The notes under the pieces: model-generated
Told to the model about the DNA's origin: nothing
The model's input: only the letters and a program-made list of their open reading frames with translations
The model's database searches: none
Program-made: the position numbers and the translations under genes
In this document: positions 50,951 to 59,552 of the stretch, piece after piece
Layout: every line of letters begins with the position of its first letter
Numbering within the stretch: the first letter of the stretch is position 1
Source: Usitatibacter palustris
Lineage (GTDB): Bacteria > Pseudomonadota > Gammaproteobacteria > Burkholderiales > Usitatibacteraceae
Length of the DNA: 64,000 bases
Assembly (NCBI RefSeq): GCF_013003985.1
Contig: NZ_CP053073.1
Location: forward strand, 2,790,001-2,854,000
Direction: 5' to 3'

Positions 50951-51859
50951 ATGGAACTGCGCCACCTGCGTTACTTCACGACGATCGCCGCCGAAGGAAA
51001 CCTCACGCGCGCCGCCGAGCGCCTGGGCATCCAGCAGCCACCGCTGAGCCAGCAGCTGGCCGCGCTCGAACGCGAGCTTGGCGTGCAGCTCTTCCACCGC
51101 CGGCCTCGCGGCGTTGAAGTCACGCACGCCGGCGCGGCCTTCCTCGAGGATTCGCTGGCACTCCTGGAGCGCGTGGACAGCGCGGCAGCCCGCGCACGGC
51201 GCGTGGACAAGGGTGTGGCGGGCTCGTTGCGGCTGGGGCTTACCACCTCTGCAGCCACCCACCCTGCAACGCCCGATACGATCGCGGCATTCCGCAGCCG
51301 CTATCCGGAAGTCCACCTCACCTTCGTGGAGGGAAATGCGGCGTCGCTTTCCGATGCGGTGATCAATCGCCAGGCGCAGGCGGCCCTGGTCCGTGCGCCG
51401 GTGGTGCAGGCCGCGGAGTTGCGCGTCATCCAGATCGATCAGGAACCGCTCGTCGCCGCCATTGCCTCGACGCACTCGTTGGCACGCCGCCCCAAAGGGA
51501 AGGCGCTGCGCTCCATCTCGATAAGTGAACTTGCGAAGGAACCCCTGATCCTCGTTCGGCGGCCCGGCGCCCAGGGGATGTATGGAACGCTGCTCGACGC
51601 GTTCCGCAAGGCGGGGCTCGTCCCGAGGATCGCCGCCGAGGTCGGCAACATGCTCACGAACCTCACGCTCGTCGCCGCCGGCGTCGGCGCCACGGTCGTC
51701 CCCGCTTCGATGAGCGGCGTCCTCGCCGATCGCATCGCGTACCTGCCGATCCGAAGCGCGAAGCGCATGGTCGCGCCGCTGACGCTGCTGACTCACGCCG
51801 ACGAAACCGATCCGGCAGTTGCGAACTTCATTACTTTGGCGCGCAAGGTTCGCGGATGA
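50951..51859 (+). CDS. LysR-type transcriptional regulator
   Basis: This 302-residue regulator starts MELRHLRYFTTIAAEGNLTRAAERL (winged helix, cited in part; QPPLSQQLAALE recognition helix) and has a two-lobed effector domain of the CatM/BenM group. It is divergent from the porin-lyase genes and 57 bases before a hydroxyacid dehydrogenase gene, so it probably controls one or both. The effector is unknown, but dicarboxylates would fit the neighbours. Confidence 0.92.
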   Translation: MELRHLRYFTTIAAEGNLTRAAERLGIQQPPLSQQLAALERELGVQLFHRRPRGVEVTHAGAAFLEDSLALLERVDSAAARARRVDKGVAGSLRLGLTTSAATHPATPDTIAAFRSRYPEVHLTFVEGNAASLSDAVINRQAQAALVRAPVVQAAELRVIQIDQEPLVAAIASTHSLARRPKGKALRSISISELAKEPLILVRRPGAQGMYGTLLDAFRKAGLVPRIAAEVGNMLTNLTLVAAGVGATVVPASMSGVLADRIAYLPIRSAKRMVAPLTLLTHADETDPAVANFITLARKVRG

Positions 51860-51916
51860 GGCGTGTAAAGTGAACATGCGGGCGAGCCGCCCGCCTCACT
51901 CACCAGGCTTTTTTCC

Positions 51917-52966
51917 GTGCGCAACTACAAGATCGCAGTCATTCCCGGCGACGGCATCGGCACCGAAGTGCTCGCCGCCGGCATCGATGTCCTCCACGCG
52001 CTGGCCCGCAATGGCGACTTCGCCATCTCCCCGCAGCAACTGCCCTGGAGCTCGGACCAGTACCTCCACCTGGGCCACTACATTCCCGACGGCGGCCTCG
52101 AGCGCCTGAAGACCTTCGACGCCATTTTCTTCGGCGCGGTCGGCAGCGAGAAGGTGCCCGACCACGTGTCGCTCTGGGGCCTGCGCCTGCCGATCTGCCA
52201 GGGATTCGACCAGTACGCGAACGTGCGCCCCGCGCGCGTGCTCCCCGGCGTCACGAGCCCGCTCACGAATGGCAAGGACATCGACTGGGTCGTGATCCGC
52301 GAGAACTCCGAGGGCGAGTACGCCGGCAACGGCGGACGCGTGCATCGCGGCCTGCCCATCGAAGTGGCGACCGAGACTTCCGTCTTCACGCGCCGCGGGG
52401 TCGAGCGCATCCATCGCTTCTCGTTCGAGCTCGCGCGCAAGCGCCCGCGCAAGCACCTCACGCTCGTGACCAAGTCCAACGCGCAGCGCCACGGGATGGT
52501 GATGTGGGACGAGATCTTCTACGAGGTCGCGAAGGAGTATCCCGACGTGACCACGCGCCGTGAGCTGGTGGACGCGATGACCACGCGCATGGTGCTCAAG
52601 CCCGCGACGATCGACGTGATGGTTGCCACGAACCTGCACGCGGACATCCTTTCGGATCTGGCTGCCGCACTCTCGGGAAGCCTCGGGATCGCGCCGACCG
52701 CGAACCTCAATCCGGAGCGCGAGTTCCCCTCGATGTTCGAGCCCATCCACGGCTCGGCCTTCGACATCGCCGGCAAGGGCATCGCCAATCCGATCGCGAC
52801 GTTCTGGACGGCCGCGATGATGCTCGAGCACCTGGGCGAGGCGAAGGCCGCCGCGCGACTGATGAAGGCGATCGAAACCGTGACCGCGGCCAAGGTGCAT
52901 ACGCCGGATCTCGGCGGGACCGCGACGACGAAGCAGGTGACGCAGGCGGTGATCGCGGCGCTGTAG
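51917..52966 (+). CDS. tartrate/isopropylmalate-type dehydrogenase
   Basis: This 349-residue NAD-dependent beta-decarboxylating dehydrogenase has AVIPGDGIGTEV, GAVGSEKVPDHVSLWGLRLPIC (in parts), YANVRPARVLPGV, the RENSEGEYAGNGGRVHRG substrate loop, and LSDLAAALSGSLGIAPTANLN with FEPIHGSAFDIAGKG. These are TtuC/YeaU traits (tartrate or malate oxidation) rather than LeuB. It starts with GTG after a long pyrimidine-rich stretch without a good ribosome site. It may act on a hydroxy-dicarboxylate produced by the neighbouring pathway. Confidence 0.88.
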   Translation: MRNYKIAVIPGDGIGTEVLAAGIDVLHALARNGDFAISPQQLPWSSDQYLHLGHYIPDGGLERLKTFDAIFFGAVGSEKVPDHVSLWGLRLPICQGFDQYANVRPARVLPGVTSPLTNGKDIDWVVIRENSEGEYAGNGGRVHRGLPIEVATETSVFTRRGVERIHRFSFELARKRPRKHLTLVTKSNAQRHGMVMWDEIFYEVAKEYPDVTTRRELVDAMTTRMVLKPATIDVMVATNLHADILSDLAAALSGSLGIAPTANLNPEREFPSMFEPIHGSAFDIAGKGIANPIATFWTAAMMLEHLGEAKAAARLMKAIETVTAAKVHTPDLGGTATTKQVTQAVIAAL

Positions 52967-53010
52967 CTACAAGGCGGCCGGAGGCGACCATCGAATACTT
53001 CATCTACACC

Positions 53011-53475
53011 GTGTGGCTCGGCATCGGCGCAACCATCGTGACGGACCTCTGGGCCGTGGCTCGAAAGCGACTGCTCGGGATCCCTCTACCGGACTACGGG
53101 ATGGTCGGCCGCTGGTTCGGCCACATGGGGCGCGGGCGTTTCCAGCACGACCGCATCGCCGCCTCGCCTGCCGTGCCGGGCGAACGCGTGATCGGGTGGA
53201 CCGCTCACTACGTGATCGGCATCGCCTTCGCGGCCGTGCTTCTCGCCGTGTGCGGCATCGATTGGATTAGCCACCCGACGATTGCTCCTGCATTGGCTCT
53301 GGGAATCGCCACCGTTGCGGCGCCATTCCTCCTGATGCAGCCGGGCATGGGCGCGGGCATCGCTGCCAGCCGCACACCACGCCCTGCCGCCGCGCGCGTG
53401 CAGAGCCTCGTTACCCACTCGGTCTTCGGGCTTGGGCTCTACGCGTCTGGCGTGGCCGCGAGCTATCTGCGATAG
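53011..53475 (+). CDS. DUF2938 membrane protein
   Basis: This protein of about 154 residues has four predicted transmembrane helices. The DUF2938 patterns are IGATIVTDLWAVARKRLLGIPLPDYGMVGRWFGH (in parts), ERVIGWTAHYVIGIAFA, and PFLLMQPGMGAGIAASRTP. Function is unknown. The GTG at 53011 has no ribosome site. An in-frame ATC at 52990, five bases after GGAGG, would add a family-like N-terminus (seven residues); no ATG is available, so the true start may be non-canonical. Confidence 0.83.
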   Translation: MWLGIGATIVTDLWAVARKRLLGIPLPDYGMVGRWFGHMGRGRFQHDRIAASPAVPGERVIGWTAHYVIGIAFAAVLLAVCGIDWISHPTIAPALALGIATVAAPFLLMQPGMGAGIAASRTPRPAAARVQSLVTHSVFGLGLYASGVAASYLR

Positions 53476-53485
53476 CCGCTGAACC

Positions 53486-53992
53486 TCAGCTCTTGCCGAG
53501 GAAGTCCTGCTTGCCGAGCTCAACGCCGTTGTGGCGCAGGATCAGGTAGGCCGCCGTCACGTGGAAGTAGACGTTGGGAATCACGTGATGGAGCAGGTAG
53601 GGCTGGCCCTTCATGCTCTTCTCCGAAGTCCTCGTCTTCCACGTCACCGTGCGCTCCTCCGAGCCATCGATCTGCTCGGGCTTGAGCGTCTCCAGGTAGG
53701 CGACGGTCTTCCTCGCTCGCTCGATCAGCTGCGGGAAGGTGGTTTCGTTGTCTTCGAAGGCGGGCGGTTCCGCTTGCGCGAGTCTTGCTGCGCCACCCTT
53801 TGCTGCGTCTGAGGCGATCTGCACCTGACGGACCAGCGGGAACATGTCGGGGGCGAGACGGCTGTTGATGAAGACGGCGGGGTCGATCTTCTTCGCTTCG
53901 GCGTGCGCTGCGGCCTTTTCGAGGACGTCGGCGAGGCTGCTGAGGGCGCGGATGAAGGTGGGGATGGTGGCTTGGTGCATCGAGATAGTCAT
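53486..53992 (-). CDS. DUF1993 protein
   Basis: This 168-residue protein has the DUF1993 start TISMHQATIPTFIRALSSLADVLEKA (in parts) and the conserved LAPDMFPLVRQVQIASDAAKG region. The fold is a four-helix bundle of the DinB/MST type, but the family's role is unknown. The C-terminal half has HHVIPNVYFHVTAAYLILRHNGVELGK. It is the last normal-composition gene before the 54-59.5 kb island. Confidence 0.88.
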   Translation of the reverse strand: MTISMHQATIPTFIRALSSLADVLEKAAAHAEAKKIDPAVFINSRLAPDMFPLVRQVQIASDAAKGGAARLAQAEPPAFEDNETTFPQLIERARKTVAYLETLKPEQIDGSEERTVTWKTRTSEKSMKGQPYLLHHVIPNVYFHVTAAYLILRHNGVELGKQDFLGKS

Positions 53993-54081
53993 GATGCCTT
54001 TCGTGTTCTTGCGAGAGGGGTGTGGCGGGACTGTGCCCCTGCTTTACACCGGCCGAAGGTCAGGCGGCGTACGACCTGCGA

Positions 54082-55842
54082 TCACGCCGGATAGTCTACT
54101 CTCGAAAAATCATGTCCAAACGCTGGCCGAGCGATTGCCTGAGCGAGGCCAGCGAGTGCGGCGTTAGCGAACTCCACCGACATTCTCCATTTTCGCGATA
54201 TCGGGAAGACAATCTCTGATGCAAAAGACATTTCGTCGATCGTCACTACCTCAACTTCAGATCGCATAGACGCGACCTTCTTGCCCCAGAGTTCCAGGTC
54301 GCAGAATCCACCTCGCGCAATCCTTGCCTCAAGGCTGCGCAGTCTCATGTGTTGGGGTTTCAGCAGGAATGAATATCCGTCACGAATCTGCTTTGGAAAG
54401 CAGGCCGCACGGCCTTCTGGATTAGTCCAACACCAATCTAAGACGCCCAAATCAATGGAGTCCACGCTCGAGTTATTGAACACATAGACAATGTCTTCGT
54501 CGCTTTCCCCAGTAGCGATCCGGTATACAAGCGGCGGCGTGCCCTGCTTCCCAGCGAGGTCTCGAACGGCAAGTCTCTCCATCTTCACGAGCCATCCCCT
54601 CTGAAGTTTTCGTTGGCCGTCCGGGCGTATCGCAACATCGCATGGGTTAGCAAGAAGAATGACGTCCACCGCTTCCCCGTCCTCAAATGTAATTTCGAAC
54701 ACGTCCCCGCAAGCGAGGGTCTGCTGCATTCCGTTTACGTGGGATCCAGGCCTTTCAAACTCCTGAACTCTCAGATCCTTTAGCTCAGACTTTGCGAACT
54801 TCGCCTGCTCCGCATCGAATGCACGTAGGGAAAACCGACGCATCTTCTCAACCTGCTCTCTAAGAGGACCCTTCTTCAGGTTCGATTCAAGCGCTGCGCG
54901 TTGTTTCAGGTTCACCAGGCGCATCAACACGTCAACCTCAGATGTCCCTTCGTTGTCTGCACTAATGAATATGGACCCGTGAAACTCCGATAAAGGTATT
55001 TGCTCGAGCCATGAAACAGACTCCCTTACTGCGCTCGTCATTTCCGCCAATGCGATCCTTATTAGTTCCCCGCGCAGATCCGTAGCGTCGAGGCGATTCA
55101 TATGGGCGAGTAGGTCTTCGTCGAGCGGGCGCCTTCCATTGAAGCGCCCCTTGGAGAGGACGAACGCCCTCACAATGCTGCGAGCATTCTCTTGTCCCTG
55201 CAGAGCCTGTCTTAGGTCCTCGAGCAGCCGCTTTGCTTCGTCAAACTCCCCAGTTGGCTCGCAATTGGACGTAACAACAATCACGTCGACTCGGCCTATT
55301 GAGTCACTGTGATTCTTCCAAAGGTCAACTAAGGCGCGAAGGCCATCCAACGGGACATCCTTCTCACGGTCGTTTACTTCATCGAGCAGAACCAAGATGC
55401 GACTGTCGGCTGTCGTGTTCTTAACAATCTCGGTCCCGCGCTTCAACCAATCTCCGAAAGTAAATGAATGCAGCAAGCCCTCGGGCACCGCCAGCTTGAG
55501 CTTCTCCAGAACGTCGTACTTTTGCCCCTGGAAGAAGACCTCGGCCATCAAGTCGAAATCCTTGCTCGCGAGCGAGTGCTCTTCGACCAGCAACTCTACA
55601 AGCGGCTTTAGCTCTGAACGCTGCTCCTCGCGAGGCAACTCACTCACTTCTTCCTTTTTTGCCAGAAGCTTGGCGAATCGTTCATCCTTCTTGATCAGAT
55701 TCTTTAAGCGTCGAGGGGGTATTTGCGCAGTGGCCTCAATGGCCTCATCGACATCGCGAATTCGCGGCGTCGCATTGCCATCGTCTACAAAGTAGACGGC
55801 CTTGACGTTGCGTCGCTGAAGCGCCTCAGCAAATGCGCTCAT
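54082..55842 (-). CDS. receiver-like protein of the methyltransferase/kinase operon
   Basis: This 586-residue protein has an N-terminal receiver-like fold, with VYFVDD (Asp20-Asp21, as the acidic pair of receiver domains), then ILVLLDEVND (Asp154, phosphoacceptor position) and VDVIVVTSN (Thr191-Ser192, switch position). A 100-residue helical insertion separates the first two strands. The C-terminal 200 residues (DVFEITFEDGEAVDVILLANPCDVA and beyond) are strand-rich and unrecognised. Its ATG overlaps the kinase stop by four bases (ATGA). It probably receives a phosphate or a signal from the kinase. The effector activity, if any, is unknown. Confidence 0.75.
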   Translation of the reverse strand: MSAFAEALQRRNVKAVYFVDDGNATPRIRDVDEAIEATAQIPPRRLKNLIKKDERFAKLLAKKEEVSELPREEQRSELKPLVELLVEEHSLASKDFDLMAEVFFQGQKYDVLEKLKLAVPEGLLHSFTFGDWLKRGTEIVKNTTADSRILVLLDEVNDREKDVPLDGLRALVDLWKNHSDSIGRVDVIVVTSNCEPTGEFDEAKRLLEDLRQALQGQENARSIVRAFVLSKGRFNGRRPLDEDLLAHMNRLDATDLRGELIRIALAEMTSAVRESVSWLEQIPLSEFHGSIFISADNEGTSEVDVLMRLVNLKQRAALESNLKKGPLREQVEKMRRFSLRAFDAEQAKFAKSELKDLRVQEFERPGSHVNGMQQTLACGDVFEITFEDGEAVDVILLANPCDVAIRPDGQRKLQRGWLVKMERLAVRDLAGKQGTPPLVYRIATGESDEDIVYVFNNSSVDSIDLGVLDWCWTNPEGRAACFPKQIRDGYSFLLKPQHMRLRSLEARIARGGFCDLELWGKKVASMRSEVEVVTIDEMSFASEIVFPISRKWRMSVEFANAALAGLAQAIARPAFGHDFSRVDYPA

Positions 55843-58298
55843 TTGATAGCTCCCCGCAGGTCAACGCGAAACTTGTACCGACGTCCGTGCACATTGCGAT
55901 CTGGCAGGAGCGAAATGTGACATCGCTCGGACTGCAAGAACGCCGTCACAAGGAACAGTCCCAACCCCTGCCCCTCCGATTCGTTCTTTTCGGTGACGTA
56001 GGGCTCGAACAGCGACTCCTCCACTGATTCGCGAATTCCCTTACCGCCGTCCCACCAAGTGAATCCACTACGATCGCACTCAACGTGCACTGTCCTTTGA
56101 ATCCCCTTACTCTCGGTGGAGTGCTGCTCGATCCAGTAAAGACTGTTTTGGAGGAGATTCTCGAGGACCTGGTTGAAGCGTGTCTTTGCAAATCTGACAT
56201 GAGGGCCGTTTCCACCGGTGAGTGTCACAGACACACGCGCCGCTTCAATCTTCGGTGCTCGAACCTCAAGATACTCACGGATGCCATCTCCAGCATAGAA
56301 GTTGTCTTTGAGCGACCGAGAGCCTGTCAACAGCGGATTGATGCTCGCAACTGTCTTTTTCAGCTCGCGAACCGAACCCGTGATCTTCTCGATCGCGCCG
56401 TCAAGCGCGACGCTTGGCCTTGCCTTGTTTACGCGCCGAACTGCCGCAACCCCCTTCTCTATCAGGGCGAGGAAGGCATTGATCTCATGGGTCAACCCTC
56501 GCGCACTCAATCCCACTGCCGCCGCATCGATCAGCCGAAGGTTGCGGTCTGCCAGTTGGTCATTGAGGAGAACGATTCTCTCGAGTTGGCTGGCGCTCGA
56601 GGTGGCCAGGAGCCTCGCCTCCTCGAGCGCCATCGATAGCGCTCCGACAGATTCCTCGACACCCCCCAGTTGCTGCTCAATCTGGACAAGCACCTTGCTT
56701 CCAGATGCACGCGCAGTATCTCGTAGCCCCTCTCTAACGGCGGACAAACGCGTCGAGACCGTGGCACTTCGAGTTGATGCGACCTTAATCGAGCCGAGAG
56801 CTGATCTCGCCGCCTTTGCTGCGCGCTCCGGATCATCGTCGCTGGCGTCGCTCTCACTGGACTCGCTCTTTGCCCCAAGCTTGTCCTTCTTGTACTCGTC
56901 GTAACTACTGCGAACCCCCTCAAGCGCATCGTTGGCAAACTTCTTCGCGCGAATCGCAAGCAGGAGAAACCCTCGCCACTCTGCGTTGTCGACAAAGCCT
57001 TCTCGATCAGACTTCTCGACGAGCGCAGGATTGTGCTCATTTGAGATCTCAAGGTATCCAATCACATTCTTTGGGCGAAGTTGAAAGAATCCCCCAGAAG
57101 TGACTCCCTTAGATATCTCTAGCCAATCGTCGTCCATCCGCACTCGGAATCCGTCGCGATACATTCCAATAGATGTCATTCCCTGAAGCATCTCAATTGG
57201 AATGTTCGCGGCGCGCAGCGACTGCTTCGTCGGCTCATTGAAGAGAAAGTAGTGTATCTCTCCCTTGAAGGGTCCCGGGTCCGCATGCGCCGCCGCCTTG
57301 GGGTTGGGTGGAATCTCACTTGCAAGGATTGAGTCTTCTACCGAGAACAACCACCCACCCGGCTCGGTTAGGAGATTCTTGAAGTTGCGTATCCTCTTCC
57401 GCTTTGAAAAAAACTCCACGGCGTCGGGGAGAGCATCGTCCGAAAGCAGCGCGTCGTAGATGCGTTCCTGTTGGTCACCGCTCTTACCGCGAAACAGCGT
57501 TCGGGCGAACCAGGCCTTGAAGCTCAGAACGCCCTCGTTATAGACAAACTCAAACTTCGCAGCCGCGTGATTCAGCGCTTCCGTGCCAAGCGCCTGCAAG
57601 TCTCTGGCTTGGTCATTGAATCGGACGTTTACGTGAAAGTCTTGGAGACGTCGAAAAGGCGTAATGAGCGTAGACAACTTCGCGATGACTGAGTCCACGT
57701 TCATCGAGCTTTCCCAATAGCCCGGCTCATGGAGCTTGAGAATCTCGACGCTAGTTCCTGAAGGCTTGCCTTGGAACTTTTCTTCGACGCCTGAGTGGAC
57801 AGCTATCTCGCTTAAGGGTTTACCCAGTCGAAAATCTGCCCAGCTAAACGAAACAGTACGCACCCGCGAGTCTTTGCGTGTCATTGTCCGCATCAAGAGG
57901 ACATCACCCAGACGCATGGTTGCCAGTCGTCCCAACCCCTTGTCGCCAACCGGCGTACGAAGGCGCGCTGTCTTTTGCTTTGATCCATCCGTGCTCCTTT
58001 TCAAGGACGCACTAATGAACAGCCATCCTCGAGTGACGGCATCCTCCGCTATGCCAACCCCGTTGTCCTCTACGACAATTCGTCCGACATGGTTAGCACC
58101 GTGAAAGTGATGGGCCCATGCATGCTTTGTTGCCGGAAGCCACTCCGGCTCGATCGAGATAGTGCATCGCGTAGCATCGGCGTCGTACGAATTCTTGACT
58201 AGCTCAAGCAGCGCCTGCTCGGAGTCTGAAATCAGCTCAGCGCCAAGTTGAATGACGACGTGCGAGTCGATCGACAGGTGAAGGTCGGCTTGGGCCAT
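55839..58298 (-). CDS. dual-GHKL protein: Hsp90/MORC-like ATPase fused to a histidine kinase core
   Basis: This 819-residue protein has two GHKL ATPase modules. The first (residues 15-130) is Hsp90/MutL/MORC-like: LLELVKNSYDADAT (N box, 30-43), EDNGVGI (77-83), VGDKGLGRLA (117-126), and DREGFV at 431-436 as in that group. A helical coiled region (490-600) leads to an H box, GLTHEINAFL with His604, and a second HATPase: ENLLQNSLYW (713-722), DGGKGI (750-755), GQGLGLFLV (776-784). No transmembrane helix is present. It starts five bases after the methyltransferase stop. A signalling or defence role is inferred from its partners. Confidence 0.85.
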   Translation of the reverse strand: MAQADLHLSIDSHVVIQLGAELISDSEQALLELVKNSYDADATRCTISIEPEWLPATKHAWAHHFHGANHVGRIVVEDNGVGIAEDAVTRGWLFISASLKRSTDGSKQKTARLRTPVGDKGLGRLATMRLGDVLLMRTMTRKDSRVRTVSFSWADFRLGKPLSEIAVHSGVEEKFQGKPSGTSVEILKLHEPGYWESSMNVDSVIAKLSTLITPFRRLQDFHVNVRFNDQARDLQALGTEALNHAAAKFEFVYNEGVLSFKAWFARTLFRGKSGDQQERIYDALLSDDALPDAVEFFSKRKRIRNFKNLLTEPGGWLFSVEDSILASEIPPNPKAAAHADPGPFKGEIHYFLFNEPTKQSLRAANIPIEMLQGMTSIGMYRDGFRVRMDDDWLEISKGVTSGGFFQLRPKNVIGYLEISNEHNPALVEKSDREGFVDNAEWRGFLLLAIRAKKFANDALEGVRSSYDEYKKDKLGAKSESSESDASDDDPERAAKAARSALGSIKVASTRSATVSTRLSAVREGLRDTARASGSKVLVQIEQQLGGVEESVGALSMALEEARLLATSSASQLERIVLLNDQLADRNLRLIDAAAVGLSARGLTHEINAFLALIEKGVAAVRRVNKARPSVALDGAIEKITGSVRELKKTVASINPLLTGSRSLKDNFYAGDGIREYLEVRAPKIEAARVSVTLTGGNGPHVRFAKTRFNQVLENLLQNSLYWIEQHSTESKGIQRTVHVECDRSGFTWWDGGKGIRESVEESLFEPYVTEKNESEGQGLGLFLVTAFLQSERCHISLLPDRNVHGRRYKFRVDLRGAIK

Positions 58299-58303
58299 AG
58301 TTG

Positions 58304-59488
58304 TTAGACCGCTGTATGAACTAGTACGAGCTCTTTTGACGCCATGGTGGCGCCCTTTTGGATCGCATGCCAGGATCTGCCGGGCACATCTCTCCACGCC
58401 CTTGCGCCGCGTCCATCGCTCAGAAGGTCCTCCGCAAATCCAGCCTGCTTCATGTTCCACATATATCGATCCAGCTGCTCCCCCGGGTTCGAGAACGCGA
58501 CCATCTGCACGAACTTCGCACCGCGTTTCATCACCGCACGCACCCCTTGGAGGGTACGAAGCGACGCGGCAAAGTACGCGTCGAGACTCCGCTCCTTTCT
58601 ACTTCCGAAGTTGTAATAGGCACTTGGCTGCCCGTCTAGGCGGTTAGCGATCCAATAGGGGGCAGCTGTTTCTTTTCGACCATCTACCTGCCACCGGTGA
58701 TAAAGGATATGGACGCCAGGATACGGGGGACTCGTAATCACTAGATCGACCCTATTTCCGGATCCAAAGAATGGGTGCGTAGGTAGATATTCCGCCGAGT
58801 CGTGAATAAGGATGGGGGCGTCGATGGACGGACTTTCAAACATTCTCTTTCCGAACAACTCAATCGCGCCGACCATTTCAGCGAGAGTCGCACCCAATCG
58901 CGCGCGAAACTCCTCAGCAGACGCAGCACTTCTTCTGCCATTCAGCGCCCACTGCCCCGTGTTAAGCAGCGCACACTTGGCAAACTCTCTTGCGTTGTTG
59001 GACGGCAGAGAATCAATGGACTCAAGCGCCAAGCATATTATTTTCTTGACCGCTCTAACCTTCGGTCCAGTGAGGTTTTTCAGGCGATCGTCCTGCTCCG
59101 CAGGATCGGTCGAGCGCGTCATGTAGTTCAAGGCCGGAACGATGTCCAATGCCCATGCCAGCAGGGCCTTGGTCTCCGATGCATTGAGCGCTGTACATTT
59201 GGCCTTCGCGACAAACACTGCCAGGGAATTGATGTCGCAACCCACGCTCCTACGCTGTCGAGCAACCGCCTCGACAACTGTAGTGCCACCCCCCATGTAT
59301 GGATCTAAGACTAGGTCTCCGGGCCGCGAGAAACACTCAAGAACGGTCGCCACGAATTCAGGGGAGAATCGCGCCGGATACTTATAAAACTTGTGCGTTA
59401 GGCCAACTACTGGTTTCTTTGTTCGCGCGGAGTCTCGGACTCGCCGAAACACTTCATCAAACGTCGGCCCATTGATTGTCGAGCTCAT
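58304..59488 (-). CDS. DNA methyltransferase of the beta/N4-cytosine type (TSPPY)
   Basis: This 394-residue enzyme has the SAM motif I DPYMGGGTTVVEA (62-74), where the FxGxG variant is typical of amino-methyltransferases, and the catalytic motif IV TSPPYPGVH at 252-260. The Ser-Pro-Pro-Tyr form is usual for N4-cytosine enzymes but also occurs in N6-adenine enzymes. Motif I precedes motif IV. No restriction endonuclease is adjacent; the next genes are a kinase-like ATPase and a receiver-like protein in the same operon. GGGAGGGG lies just before the ATG. Base composition is lower in GC than the flanks. Confidence 0.88.
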   Translation of the reverse strand: MSSTINGPTFDEVFRRVRDSARTKKPVVGLTHKFYKYPARFSPEFVATVLECFSRPGDLVLDPYMGGGTTVVEAVARQRRSVGCDINSLAVFVAKAKCTALNASETKALLAWALDIVPALNYMTRSTDPAEQDDRLKNLTGPKVRAVKKIICLALESIDSLPSNNAREFAKCALLNTGQWALNGRRSAASAEEFRARLGATLAEMVGAIELFGKRMFESPSIDAPILIHDSAEYLPTHPFFGSGNRVDLVITSPPYPGVHILYHRWQVDGRKETAAPYWIANRLDGQPSAYYNFGSRKERSLDAYFAASLRTLQGVRAVMKRGAKFVQMVAFSNPGEQLDRYMWNMKQAGFAEDLLSDGRGARAWRDVPGRSWHAIQKGATMASKELVLVHTAV

Positions 59489-59501
59489 TCCCCTCCCAAC
59501 T

Positions 59502-59530
59502 AAAAAAATAGGCGACCCAGAGGTCGCCTA
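59502..59530 (-). terminator. Rho-independent terminator after nrdB
   Basis: On the minus strand the stem TAGGCGACC / GGTCGCCTA (59522-59530 with 59509-59517) with a CTG loop is followed by seven T. It lies 23 bases after the nrdB stop and 14 bases before the methyltransferase start, so it insulates the island from the nrd operon. Confidence 0.85.
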
Positions 59531-59552
59531 CTCTTGGTAACCTCCGTGTGCA

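Noticed and set aside
54021-54045. GGGACTGTGCCCC as another copy of the repeat family
   Set aside because: It resembles the core but is not palindromic and has no partner unit, so it is at best a decayed copy.
54000-59550. attachment-site direct repeats at the edges of the low-GC island
   Set aside because: No matching repeat of useful length was found by eye at both edges, and there is no integrase in the window.
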